From Pelomonas dachongensis (GTDB lineage: Bacteria > Pseudomonadota > Gammaproteobacteria > Burkholderiales > Burkholderiaceae_C): a stretch of DNA of 64,000 nt. A model generated the notes under the pieces. It searched no databases and was not told where the DNA came from. It worked only from the letters and a program-made list of their open reading frames with translations. The stretch is taken from positions 1 through 64,000 of the forward strand of contig NZ_JBIGHY010000013.1 of assembly GCF_043555865.1 (NCBI RefSeq), written 5' to 3'. The first letter of the stretch is position 1; the number at the start of each line of letters is the position of its first letter. Of the stretch, positions 39,057 through 47,721 are shown one piece after another. The position numbers and the translations under genes are program-made.

Positions 39057-41254
39057 GATTCGACCAACCCGCCACCACCAATCCCATCGACCAGGGGCGC
39101 GTCGTCGGCAAGCCCACGCCGCGCATCGACGGGCCGCTGAAGACCGCTGGCGCCGCGCCTTACGCCTACGAGCACCACGAGCTGACACCCAAGCCGGCCA
39201 TCGGCTACGTGGTTTGTGCCGGCATCGCCAAGGGGCGTGTCGCCGCCATGGACCTGCGCGCGGCGCGTGCGGCGCCGGGCGTCATCACCATCGTCACGTC
39301 GCGCACGGCCGGCAAGCTGGGCAAGGGCAAGATGAACACGGCGCGGCTGCTGGGCGGCCCGCAGGTGGACCACTACCACCAGGCGCTGGCGGTCGTCGTG
39401 GCCGAAACATTCGAGCAGGCGCGCGCCGCCGCGGCGCTGGTGGACATCCGCTACGAAACCGCCGCCGGCCGCTTCGACCTCGCCGCGCAGAAGCCCCGCG
39501 CCCCGCTGGCCAAGAGCGGCGGTGCCACGGGCCAGGCCGAGACCAAGGTCGGCGACTTCGGAGCCGCGTTTGCGAAGGCACCGGTGCAGCTGGACGCCAC
39601 CTACACGACGCCCGACCACGGCCACGCGATGATGGAGCCGCATGCCACGTTGGCGGCCTGGAACGGCCGCAAGCTGACCGTGTGGACGTCCAACCAGATG
39701 ATCGACTGGACCGTGGGCGACTTGGCGCTGACGCTGGGCATCCCTAAGTCCGACGTGCGCATGGTGTCGCCTTACGTCGGCGGCGGCTTCGGCGGCAAGC
39801 TGTTCCTGCGCGCCGACGTGCTGCTGGCCGCGCTGGGCGCCAAGGCCGCCGGCCGGCCCGTCAAGCTGGCGCTGCCGCGACCGCTGATGTTCAACAACAC
39901 GACGCACCGGCCGGCCACGATCCAGCGCATCCGCTTCGGTGCCGACAAGGACGGCCGGCTGACAGCGATCTCGCACGAGGGTTGGTCCGGCGACCTGCCC
40001 GGCGGCGGGCCAGAGACCAGCGTCAACCAGACGCGGCTGCTGTACGCCGCCGAACACCGCTACACCGCCAACCGGCTGGCCGTGCTAGACCTGCCCGAGG
40101 GCAACGCGATGCGGGCGCCCGGCGAGGCGCCCGGCATGATGGCGCTGGAGATCGCGATGGACGAGATGGCCGAGAAGCTGGGCCTGGACCCGATCGCCTT
40201 CCGGCTGCGCAACGACACGATGGTGGACCCCGAGAAGCCGCAGCGCCCGTTCACGCAGCGTCGCCTGGCGGACTGCTTCCAGCTCGGCGCCGAACGCTTC
40301 GGCTGGAGCAAGCGCAACGCCAAACCCGCGCAGGTGCGCGACGGCCGCTGGCTGGTGGGCCAGGGCGTGGCGGCGGCGTTTCGCAACAACATGCTGATGA
40401 AGTCCAAGGCTCGCGTGCGCGTTGAGGCCGATGGCCGCGTGGCCGTCGAGACCGACATGACCGACATCGGCACGGGCAGCTACACCATCATTGCGCAGAC
40501 GGCCGCCGAGGTGTTGGGGCTACCGCTGGAGCAGGTCGTCGTGCGGCTGGGCGACTCGGCCTTCCCGGTGTCGTGTGGGTCGGGCGGGCAATGGGGCGGC
40601 AACAACGCCTGCGCGGGCGTCTATGCGGCGTGCATGAAGCTGCGCGGCCTCATCGCGCAGCAGGCCGGCATCGCGGCGCACGCGGCCGAGTTCACGGGCG
40701 GCGAGGTGCGCGGCGGCGGCAAGGCGCAGCCGCTGGCGCGCTTTGCCGGCCTGGTGGCCGAGGACGGCATCGAGTACGGCGACATCGACAAGCGCGCCCA
40801 GCAGTCCACCTTCGGTGCGCATTTCGTCGAGGTGGGCGTGGACGCATTCACCGGCGAGATCCGCGTGCGCCGCATGCTGGCGGTCTGTGCGGCCGGGCGC
40901 ATCCTGAACCCCATCGCGGCGCGCAGCCAGGTCATCGGTGCGATGACCATGGGCGTCGGCGCCGCGCTGATGGAGGAGTTGCAGGTCGACAAACGCCGCG
41001 GCTTCTTCGTCAACCACGACCTGGCGGGCTATGAAGTCCCGGTGCACGCCGACATCCCGCATCAGGACGTGGTGTTCCTGGATGAGGCCGACCCGTCCTC
41101 GTCGCCGATGAAAGCCAAGGGCGTGGGCGAGCTCGGCATCTGCGGCGTGGGTGCCGCGGTGGCCAACGCAATCTACAACGCCACCGGCGTGCGGGTGCGG
41201 GACTATCCGATCACACTGGAGAAGCTGCTGCCGGGATTGCCGGAAGTTGCCTAG
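39053..41254 (+). CDS. paoC: Periplasmic aldehyde oxidoreductase, molybdenum subunit
   Basis: 733 residues. Xanthine dehydrogenase-family Mo subunit with the VSPYVGGGFGGKLFLR loop, MRAPGEAPGMMALE and GVGELGICGVGAAV; E693 is the expected catalytic glutamate. Matches PaoC (YagR), which oxidises aromatic and other aldehydes to acids using molybdopterin cytosine dinucleotide. The PaoD/XdhC-type maturation factor usually next to it is absent here. Start ATGA overlaps the paoB stop. Confidence 0.92.
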   Translation: MRFDQPATTNPIDQGRVVGKPTPRIDGPLKTAGAAPYAYEHHELTPKPAIGYVVCAGIAKGRVAAMDLRAARAAPGVITIVTSRTAGKLGKGKMNTARLLGGPQVDHYHQALAVVVAETFEQARAAAALVDIRYETAAGRFDLAAQKPRAPLAKSGGATGQAETKVGDFGAAFAKAPVQLDATYTTPDHGHAMMEPHATLAAWNGRKLTVWTSNQMIDWTVGDLALTLGIPKSDVRMVSPYVGGGFGGKLFLRADVLLAALGAKAAGRPVKLALPRPLMFNNTTHRPATIQRIRFGADKDGRLTAISHEGWSGDLPGGGPETSVNQTRLLYAAEHRYTANRLAVLDLPEGNAMRAPGEAPGMMALEIAMDEMAEKLGLDPIAFRLRNDTMVDPEKPQRPFTQRRLADCFQLGAERFGWSKRNAKPAQVRDGRWLVGQGVAAAFRNNMLMKSKARVRVEADGRVAVETDMTDIGTGSYTIIAQTAAEVLGLPLEQVVVRLGDSAFPVSCGSGGQWGGNNACAGVYAACMKLRGLIAQQAGIAAHAAEFTGGEVRGGGKAQPLARFAGLVAEDGIEYGDIDKRAQQSTFGAHFVEVGVDAFTGEIRVRRMLAVCAAGRILNPIAARSQVIGAMTMGVGAALMEELQVDKRRGFFVNHDLAGYEVPVHADIPHQDVVFLDEADPSSSPMKAKGVGELGICGVGAAVANAIYNATGVRVRDYPITLEKLLPGLPEVA

Positions 41255-41266
41255 CTTCGACAGTCC

Positions 41267-42058
41267 CTAACCAAACCTGAAGCTGGACGCGGTCACGCCC
41301 CCGAGAAAGCCGGTCTCGTGGTAATTGCAGGTTGCCGTGTCGCCCTCGGCAGCGCCGGCGGCCACCATCAGCGGCAGCAGGTGCTCCTCACGCGGATGCG
41401 CCAGCCGGGCGGCGGGGGCGACACGCCAGGCCTGCAGATGCCCCTCGCGGCCCTCGGGTGAGGGCAGCACGGCCTGCAGCCAGCCGTCGAACTGTGCCGA
41501 CGGCTCGCGCCCCTGCGCGCCGTACAGCCGCAGGTTGTGGAAACTGAAGCCGCTGCCCAGGATCAGCACGCCTTCGTCGCGCAGGGGGTTGAGCGCCCGG
41601 CCCAGCGCCAGGTGCTCGGCCGGGTCCAGCCCACGCTTCAGCGACAGCTGCACCACCGGCACGTCGGCCTCGCGGTACATCGGCACCAGCGTGCAGAAGG
41701 CGCCGTGGTCGAAGCCTCGCTGGGCGTCGCGCGCGGCGGGCAGGCCGGCGGCCTCGATCAGCGCCACGACGCGCTCGGCCAGCGCAGGGTTACCCGGCGC
41801 GGCATAGACCACCTCGTAGGTGTGCGCGGGAAAGCCGCCGTAGTCGTACAGCATGCCGGGCGCGGGTGACGTCATCACCGTGAAGGCGTCTTCCTCCCAG
41901 TGCGCCGAGATCATCAGAATGGCCTTGGGCCGCTCCGGCAGCGTGGCCGGCACCGCCTGGAGCGATGCTTCCAGCTGCGCGTGCGCCTGGCGGTAGTCGC
42001 CGTCCATGAACGGCCATGGGCCGCCGCCGTGGGACAGGAAGAAGGTGGGCTGTTTCAT
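41267..42058 (-). CDS. ygiD: Class III extradiol ring-cleavage dioxygenase (DODA/YgiD type)
   Basis: 263 residues from ATG 42058; the longer frame only adds antisense-like residues. Expected metal ligands are the His in FLSHGGGPWPF, the His of ISAHWEED, and FSFHNLRLYG with the later YHETGF. This matches the 4,5-DOPA dioxygenase extradiol family, which opens catechol rings such as DOPA with a non-heme metal. The natural substrate in bacteria is poorly known. It is convergent with paoC (12 bp), perhaps by chance, and divergent from the mks operon. Confidence 0.88.
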   Translation of the reverse strand: MKQPTFFLSHGGGPWPFMDGDYRQAHAQLEASLQAVPATLPERPKAILMISAHWEEDAFTVMTSPAPGMLYDYGGFPAHTYEVVYAAPGNPALAERVVALIEAAGLPAARDAQRGFDHGAFCTLVPMYREADVPVVQLSLKRGLDPAEHLALGRALNPLRDEGVLILGSGFSFHNLRLYGAQGREPSAQFDGWLQAVLPSPEGREGHLQAWRVAPAARLAHPREEHLLPLMVAAGAAEGDTATCNYHETGFLGGVTASSFRFG

Positions 42059-42157
42059 GATGATGGCAGTGTGGGCCGGCGTCGCCGGACCGGGGTTCAA
42101 GCCAGCCGCCGGCAGCGCTCAAAGCGCCTGAATGACGCCGACGATAATCCGCGCCCC

Positions 42158-43474
42158 ATGTCCGCACCCTTGCCCTCACCCCTGCCCGACAGCGACGACG
42201 CCCTGCGGCCCGACCGCGTGGAGGACTACTTCCGCGACGGCGCCGCGCCAGCGGACGCGCTGCTGTGGTGGCAGCTCGAACGTCAGGACGCGCTGCAGAC
42301 GGCGTTGCGCGCGCTGTTCCAGGGGCCAGCCGGGCTGACCCGGCTGCGGCTCTGGGTGTTCTTCGAGGTGCTGGCGCTGCGCGAGTCGCGCCTGACGCGC
42401 GAGGCGCTGAACCAGGCCTTCCACGTGTTGCGCGACGAGGTGCTGGACAGTGTGCTCAAGCGCCTGCGCGAAGCCGATTTGCTGGCCTGGGACGCCACCG
42501 CGCAGACCTATGCGGTGACGCCGCTGGCCCAGCAGGTTGTGGGCCTGCTGCAGCCGCTGACGCAGGAGCAGTCGCCAGACGGTGACCTGGCCTCGCTGCT
42601 GGCTGGCGTGGCCGGTGCGCATCAGCTGGGCACGCTGCAGCCGGCGCAGCTGCAGCACTTGCTGGCGCAGCTGTCCCGCCTGTACGACGAGTTTGCCGAC
42701 GCGATTGCCAGCGGCAGTGAGTTCGCGCTGCGCCGCGCGCGCACGCGCTTCGAGAAGGCGCTGATGTTGGTGGACCGCGCCGGCGAGGCACTGGGCGCCA
42801 TCATTGCGCAGGCGGAATCGGCCGGCGAGGCACGGCTGGAGCGGCTGGCCCGCGAGCTGGGCCTGGCGCAGGCGCGGCTGCTGGCAATGGCCAGCCAGTT
42901 CAACCGCGCGCTGCAGCAGGCCGACCGCCAGCGCGTGACGCTGGGTTCCACCGGCATCACGACGACAGACGTGCGCCGCTGGCTGCAGAGCCAGGGCGAC
43001 CTGGCCACGCTGCTGAACGGCGCCTGGGAGCGGCCGGTGCACCCGGTGCTGGTGGCGCAGCGCGACCTCGTCGACACGGCGGAAGCCGAGTTCGAGCGCG
43101 ACCGACCCAAGCCGGCCGAGCCCGCCGCGCTGCCGCAAGGCCAGGCCGCGCCGACCGGCGAGCTGGCCGTCATGCAGCTGCCGCCCGACATGCAGCAGAT
43201 GCAGGCGCTGCTGACCGCCTGGGCCGCGTCCGACCCGGTCGAGCACGACCTGGCACCCGCCATCCTGGGCGGCAGCTACGCCCGTGCTGCCTACCGCGCG
43301 CAGCTGCTGCCGCTGCTGGGCGACGCGCAGGCCCGCCACCTGAAGGGCGCCACCGGTGACATGGCCCGCCAGCCGTGGTCGGTGCGCTGGTCCGCCGAAC
43401 AAGGCCCCGTGGACGACGAGTTCGTCAAATGGATGAGCCGCGGCGTCCTCACCCCTGATTCAACAGCGACATGA
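42158..43474 (+). CDS. mksF: MukF/MksF-like kleisin of a bacterial condensin
   Basis: 438 residues from ATG 42158. The N-terminal winged-helix region (PDRVEDYFRDG; LTRLRLWVFFEVLALRESRL; LREADLLAWDATAQTYAVT) is followed by a long helical middle and a C-terminal winged helix (YARAAYRAQLLPLLGD). Size and its place as first gene of a kleisin-KITE-SMC trio match MksF/JetA. The kleisin bridges the SMC heads. It overlaps the next gene by 4 bp. Sequence divergence from MukF is large, so the call leans on context. Confidence 0.75.
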   Translation: MSAPLPSPLPDSDDALRPDRVEDYFRDGAAPADALLWWQLERQDALQTALRALFQGPAGLTRLRLWVFFEVLALRESRLTREALNQAFHVLRDEVLDSVLKRLREADLLAWDATAQTYAVTPLAQQVVGLLQPLTQEQSPDGDLASLLAGVAGAHQLGTLQPAQLQHLLAQLSRLYDEFADAIASGSEFALRRARTRFEKALMLVDRAGEALGAIIAQAESAGEARLERLARELGLAQARLLAMASQFNRALQQADRQRVTLGSTGITTTDVRRWLQSQGDLATLLNGAWERPVHPVLVAQRDLVDTAEAEFERDRPKPAEPAALPQGQAAPTGELAVMQLPPDMQQMQALLTAWAASDPVEHDLAPAILGGSYARAAYRAQLLPLLGDAQARHLKGATGDMARQPWSVRWSAEQGPVDDEFVKWMSRGVLTPDSTAT

Positions 43475-44154
43475 GCCCTCTCGACGACTCCCAGCAACTT
43501 GCCGCGCAACTGCTGGCCCGCCGCTGGCTGCCGCGCAGCCACCCCCTCGTGAAGCGCGCGCTGATCGACACCGAGCTGTGGAACCAGCTTGGCACCCGCC
43601 TGGCCGGCGTCGGCCTGCAGCTGGTGGACAACGTGCACGCCGACCACATCGCCGTCGCGCTGCTGCGCCCCGCGGAGAGCGCCGTGTTCGGCGAGACGGG
43701 TCTGGCCGCCAACAACAACCTCGACATCCCGCGCGACGGCGTGGCGCTTCTGGTGATTTTGTGGAGCCTCATCGTGCTGCCCAAGCGCCAGCGCCAGGTC
43801 GCACGCAGCGATGCCATCCACGCCGGCCAGGGCGAGTTCTTCGCCACCGACAAGCCCATGCCGCAGGCCGCCAGCGTCGCGCCGCTGATCAGCTACCGTA
43901 GCCTGCTGGCCGACTTTGGCGACCAGCTCGGCAAGAAGCTGCGGCTGGACACCAACCTCAAGCTGCTGGAGCGCCACGGCTTCATCACGCGCCGCGGCGA
44001 GGACATCGCCGAGGGCCCACTGCTGGACCTGCTGATCGACTACGACCTGCTGGCGCCGCGCATCCTCGACGGCGCTTTAGGCGACGTGCTCGCCCGCGCG
44101 GGTCATCCCGTCTCGCGACCCGAAGAAGCTGAACAACAAGACATTGACGACTGA
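43471..44154 (+). CDS. mksE: MukE/MksE-like KITE subunit of the condensin
   Basis: 227 residues. Winged-helix-rich protein with HPLVKRALIDTELWNQL, NNNLDIPRDGVALLVILWSL, ISYRSLLADFGDQLGKKL and an RHGFITRRGEDIAEGPLLD wing, resembling MukE/DUF4194-type partners. KITE proteins dimerise on the kleisin and modulate the SMC ATPase and DNA entrapment. It starts inside the mksF stop and shares one base with the SMC start (TGATG), so all three subunits are translationally linked. Confidence 0.75.
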   Translation: MSPLDDSQQLAAQLLARRWLPRSHPLVKRALIDTELWNQLGTRLAGVGLQLVDNVHADHIAVALLRPAESAVFGETGLAANNNLDIPRDGVALLVILWSLIVLPKRQRQVARSDAIHAGQGEFFATDKPMPQAASVAPLISYRSLLADFGDQLGKKLRLDTNLKLLERHGFITRRGEDIAEGPLLDLLIDYDLLAPRILDGALGDVLARAGHPVSRPEEAEQQDIDD

Positions 44155-46970
44155 TGTTCCACCTGCAATCGCTTGAACTGCTGCACTGGGACTACTGCCA
44201 GCGCGTCACGCTGCCGCTGGACGGCGCCATCATCACCATCGCGGGCCCCAACGGCTCGGGCAAGACCACCCTGCTGGACGCGATGCGCACGCTGCTGGGC
44301 CTCGAATGCTCCGGCGGCCGCACGTACAAGACATACGCCCGCCACGCCAACGCCGAGACGGCCTGGCTGCGCGCGCTGGTGGACAACCGCCCGCGCACCC
44401 GCCAGAACAGCAGCCGGCCGTTTGCCAGCTCGCTGCTGTACGCGGACCAGGTGACGCTGGCTTGCCGAATCGAGCGCCACGGCGGTGACTGGGTGCGCCG
44501 CTACACCATCCTCGACGGCGTGCACGAGATCGAGCAGCTCGCCGAGAAGGGCGACCGCGACTGGCTGGGCATCGAGGCGTGGAAGAAGCGCCTGGAGGCC
44601 GCGGGCCTCACGCGCGCCATCGGCCGCGTGCTGGCGCTGGAGCAGGGCCAGACCGACCGTCTCTGCGAGCTGTCTCCCAAGGAGCTGCTGAGGCTCGTGT
44701 TCGAGGTGTTTGGCGACCAGGAGGTGCTGGATCGCTACGAGCAGGCGCGCAGCCACCAGCAGCAGCTGGGCAAGGAAGTGGAGCAGGCCGGCGCCGAGCT
44801 GGCGCACACGCAGGCGCAGCTCAGCGACCTGGCCAACCGCGTCAACAGCCACCGCCAGTACCAGTTGAAGATCCAGGAGCGCGAGCGCCTGGCGACCGAG
44901 GTACTGCCCGTGCTGCGCTGGAGCGAAGCCCGCGAACGCATCACCCGCGATGCGCGCGAGCTGCACCGCCAGCGCCTGTTCGCATCCGGCGACGTGAAGG
45001 CGCTGAGCGACAAGCGCGCAGCGCTGCACAGCCTGTTCACGGCGCAGGAGGCGGCCAAGGAGCGGCTGAAGGCGCTGGATGGCGAACGCCGCGAAGCCCG
45101 TGCCGCGTTCGACTCGGCGCGTGAAGCCGAGCGCCCCGCCGAAGCGCTGGTCAAGCGCGAGGACGAACTGAAGGCGCTGGCCGACGTGGAGGCCGACGCC
45201 GCCGCACTGACGGCCAGGATGCAGGAGCTGGCGTCCGAACGCGAGCGCCTGCGCGCCGACTACACCCGCGCCAGCGACAAGGCGTCGCGCGCGCAGACGC
45301 AGCTGGGCGAGCTGAGCGGCAAGCGCCTGCCCCCGCCGCCGCCCGAGGTCGCGCCGATGAAGCGCGCGCTGGACGATGCCGGCATCGCCCACTACCTCGT
45401 CGCCGACAGCATCGACATCGCCGATGAGACCTGGCGTGCCGCTGCCGAAGGCCTGCTGCGCCCGTCGCGCTGGGTCGTCGTGCTGAAGCACCGCAGCGAC
45501 GAAGGCCGCGCCTTCGACATCGCCGCCAAGCAGCGCTACCGCCACTATGTCGTGTCGGACACGTCGCCCGTCACGCAGGCGCCGGCCGGCACGTTGCTGG
45601 CCGCGCTGGACGTCAGCGCGCCGCTGCCTTCTTGGCTCGCGCGCCAGCTCGGTGGCATCCGCTGCGTGACGTCGACGGAAGAGGGCGCCCAGGTGGGCGG
45701 CGAGTGGATCACGGCCGATGCCTACTACCGCGACGGCCGTGGTGGCCGCAGCGTGTTCGTCGAACCGCGCGACCACCAGTTCGGCGCCTCGGCCATCGAT
45801 TCGCGCCGCGGCGCACTGGAAGCCGAGCTGTCCCGCTGGGACGGTGAGCTGAGCCGCATCGCCAAGGCGCAGGCGGAGGTCGAGCGCCAGTTCAAGGACG
45901 TGCAGCGAGCGGCCGTCGGCCACAAGGCGGCGCTGGAATTGAGCGAGCGCGCCGACGAGTTCGCCGAAGCGCGTGCCCGCCTGCCGGTGCTGCGCCAGGC
46001 GCGCGCCGAGGCCGCGTCGCGCATGAGCGCGCTGGACAGCGAGCACGACCGTGTGGTGCGTGAGTCCACGCGAACCGAGCAGGCCTACGAAGGCGCGCAG
46101 ATCGCGCTGAAGGACGGCGAGGGCTCGGCCGCGGGCCGACTGCGCGAGCACGAGGTCAAGCGCGAGGCGCTGCGCAAGGCGTCGCGCGAGAGCCGTGAGC
46201 AAAAGGCTAAGTTCCCGCCTGCGTGGGTCACGCCTGCGGCGCTGGCCGCCGTGCGCGACGAGTTCGAGAACGCCCGCCAGGCCGAGATCCGCGCCCACCA
46301 CGTCGACCAGGAACTGCAGACCGGCCACTGGGAGGTGGACGCCACCGTCGTCGACCGCCACGCCCGCATGGCCGCCCAGGTGCACGAGCAGGACACGCAG
46401 CTCAGCGACCGCCGCGCCAGCAACGAGCTGGCCCGCATCGCCGCCTTCAACGCCCGCGAGCGCTACATCGACGTCATGCGCGCCACCGTGCGCCGCTACA
46501 AAAAGAACGTCGCCGAATTGGGCGAACTGGCCGGCACGACAGCCGAGGCCGTGCTGCCGCACCTGGACAACGACGACACGGTTCTGGCCCAGGCTGGCCT
46601 CCATGTGAAGTTCAACTTCGACGGCAAGGGCGAGGTGGGCCTCAACGACGGCGAGGCCTCGGGCGGCCAGCAGGTGCTGAAGAGCCTGATCCTGCTCGTC
46701 GGCCTGATGAAGGACGACGAGACGCCCGGCGGCTTCGTCTTCATCGACGAGCCCTTCGCCCACCTGGACGTGCGCAACATCCAGCTCGTCGGCCACTTTC
46801 TGCGCAGCACCCGCGCGCAGTACCTGCTGACGACGCCGATCACGCACAACGTCGAGGTTTTCGAGCCCAGCGAGATCACGCTGGTGACCAGCAAGAAGCC
46901 GCGCGGCGAGCGCTGGGCGCCGCCCATCGCCGTGCTGGCGCGCCGGCCGGAAGTCTCCGTGTATGAATGA
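44154..46970 (+). CDS. mksB: SMC-like ATPase, MksB/MukB type
   Basis: 938 residues, much shorter than MukB (about 1,490) and near MksB size. Walker A GPNGSGKTT is at 31-39, ABC signature ASGGQQ at 835-840, and Walker B FVFIDE at 861-866 followed by the D-loop. Long coiled coils cover about 210-400 and 545-790. They flank a globular hinge-like domain (about 400-545, starting PMKRALDDAGIAHYLVADS). With the kleisin and KITE partners it should form a ring that organises or extrudes DNA. No JetD/MksG nuclease follows; the next gene, a thioesterase, overlaps by 8 bp. Confidence 0.85.
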   Translation: MFHLQSLELLHWDYCQRVTLPLDGAIITIAGPNGSGKTTLLDAMRTLLGLECSGGRTYKTYARHANAETAWLRALVDNRPRTRQNSSRPFASSLLYADQVTLACRIERHGGDWVRRYTILDGVHEIEQLAEKGDRDWLGIEAWKKRLEAAGLTRAIGRVLALEQGQTDRLCELSPKELLRLVFEVFGDQEVLDRYEQARSHQQQLGKEVEQAGAELAHTQAQLSDLANRVNSHRQYQLKIQERERLATEVLPVLRWSEARERITRDARELHRQRLFASGDVKALSDKRAALHSLFTAQEAAKERLKALDGERREARAAFDSAREAERPAEALVKREDELKALADVEADAAALTARMQELASERERLRADYTRASDKASRAQTQLGELSGKRLPPPPPEVAPMKRALDDAGIAHYLVADSIDIADETWRAAAEGLLRPSRWVVVLKHRSDEGRAFDIAAKQRYRHYVVSDTSPVTQAPAGTLLAALDVSAPLPSWLARQLGGIRCVTSTEEGAQVGGEWITADAYYRDGRGGRSVFVEPRDHQFGASAIDSRRGALEAELSRWDGELSRIAKAQAEVERQFKDVQRAAVGHKAALELSERADEFAEARARLPVLRQARAEAASRMSALDSEHDRVVRESTRTEQAYEGAQIALKDGEGSAAGRLREHEVKREALRKASRESREQKAKFPPAWVTPAALAAVRDEFENARQAEIRAHHVDQELQTGHWEVDATVVDRHARMAAQVHEQDTQLSDRRASNELARIAAFNARERYIDVMRATVRRYKKNVAELGELAGTTAEAVLPHLDNDDTVLAQAGLHVKFNFDGKGEVGLNDGEASGGQQVLKSLILLVGLMKDDETPGGFVFIDEPFAHLDVRNIQLVGHFLRSTRAQYLLTTPITHNVEVFEPSEITLVTSKKPRGERWAPPIAVLARRPEVSVYE

Positions 46971-47406
46971 CTGGGACCACCCGTCGCCGTTCACGCTCGC
47001 ACTGACGCCGGCGGCCGAACACATCGACGGGCTGGGCCATACCAACAATGCCGTCTACGTGCAGTGGTGCGAGCAGGCGGGCTGGGCCCATTCCGAGGCG
47101 CTGGGCCTGTCTATCGACGACTACCAGCGGCTGGACCGCGCGATGGCCATTCGCGAAGGCCACTACGACTACCTGCTGCCTTCGTTCGGAGGCGAGGCGC
47201 TGGTGCTGGGCACGTGGCTGACGGCCAGCGATGGCCGGCTGACGATGGAGCGGCGCTTCCAACTGCGCCGCGCGGGCGATGGCGTGACGCTGGTGCGGGG
47301 TCGCTGGGTGCTGGTCTGCATCGAGATCAGCAGCGGCAAGCCCAAACGCATGCCGTCCGAATTCCTGACCATTTACGACGCCGCGGTGGTTGCCAAAGCT
47401 GGCTAG
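46963..47406 (+). CDS. Acyl-CoA thioesterase, 4HBT hotdog family
   Basis: 147 residues. Hotdog-fold motif HIDGLGHTNNAVYVQWCEQAG contains the catalytic Asp region seen in 4-hydroxybenzoyl-CoA/YbgC-type thioesterases (usually D-x-x-x-H-x-N). Here the Asp (IDGLGHTN) and the HxN are kept. It hydrolyses short or aromatic acyl-CoA esters. It overlaps the SMC gene by 8 bp and is likely on the same transcript, although no biochemical link to the condensin is evident. Confidence 0.85.
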   Translation: MNDWDHPSPFTLALTPAAEHIDGLGHTNNAVYVQWCEQAGWAHSEALGLSIDDYQRLDRAMAIREGHYDYLLPSFGGEALVLGTWLTASDGRLTMERRFQLRRAGDGVTLVRGRWVLVCIEISSGKPKRMPSEFLTIYDAAVVAKAG

Positions 47407-47433
47407 GGCTTGCTCCCTCAGGGTAAACAGGCT

Positions 47434-47465
47434 CTATATACGTTTCGTATACGAAGCGTATATAG
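47434..47465. promoter_or_regulatory. 32-bp near-perfect palindrome before the ParD-like/map unit
   Basis: A dyad centred between 47449 and 47450 with 15 of 16 complementary pairs (only T43/G56 fails). The left arm begins CTATATACG and the right arm ends CGTATATAG. The A/T-rich arms hold -10-like TATATA sequences and the right edge is 7 bp from the ATG at 47473. It is strongly suggestive of an autoregulatory operator overlapping the promoter, bound by the ribbon-helix-helix-like ParD-type protein encoded downstream. Confidence 0.8.
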
Positions 47466-47472
47466 TCGCGGC

Positions 47473-47721
47473 ATGGGAATCGTCAAAATCTCCGATCCGT
47501 TGCACGAGAGCCTGCGCCTTGCAAGCCAGGCCTTGTCGCGTTCCATCAATGCCCAGGCCGAGCACTGGATGCGCATCGGCATGCTGGCCGAGCTGCACCC
47601 GCAGCTGAGCCACAGCGACATCTGCCAGCTGCTGATCCGCGCCGAGCAGGAAGGCGGGCTGGACCTGGCGCGCCTGGCGGGCTGGAGTCAGCCAGCGAAA
47701 GCCAAGGGAGCACGCGCATGA
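47473..47721 (+). CDS. ParD-like antitoxin-type small protein
   Basis: 82 residues from ATG 47473. It begins MGIVKISDPLHESLRLASQA with SRSINAQAEHWMRIG, resembling the ParD-like family (ribbon-helix-helix DNA binding) often encoded just before methionine aminopeptidase. No ParE toxin is encoded here; instead map starts inside its stop codon (ATGA). It probably binds the 32-bp palindrome upstream and controls its own operon, including map. The RHH assignment is by eye. Confidence 0.75.
   Translation: MGIVKISDPLHESLRLASQALSRSINAQAEHWMRIGMLAELHPQLSHSDICQLLIRAEQEGGLDLARLAGWSQPAKAKGARA

Noticed and set aside
42158..46970. A complete Wadjet (JetABCD) defence system
   Set aside because: No JetD/TOPRIM nuclease gene is present in the window, so only a three-gene Mks-type complex can be claimed.
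44103..47048. 981-codon minus-strand frame antisense to the SMC gene
   Set aside because: Longer than the real gene but lacks motifs, while the plus strand has Walker A, signature and Walker B in the right order.
47473..47721. A classical ParDE toxin-antitoxin pair
   Set aside because: No ParE/RelE-type toxin frame lies on either side; the coupled gene is a complete methionine aminopeptidase.
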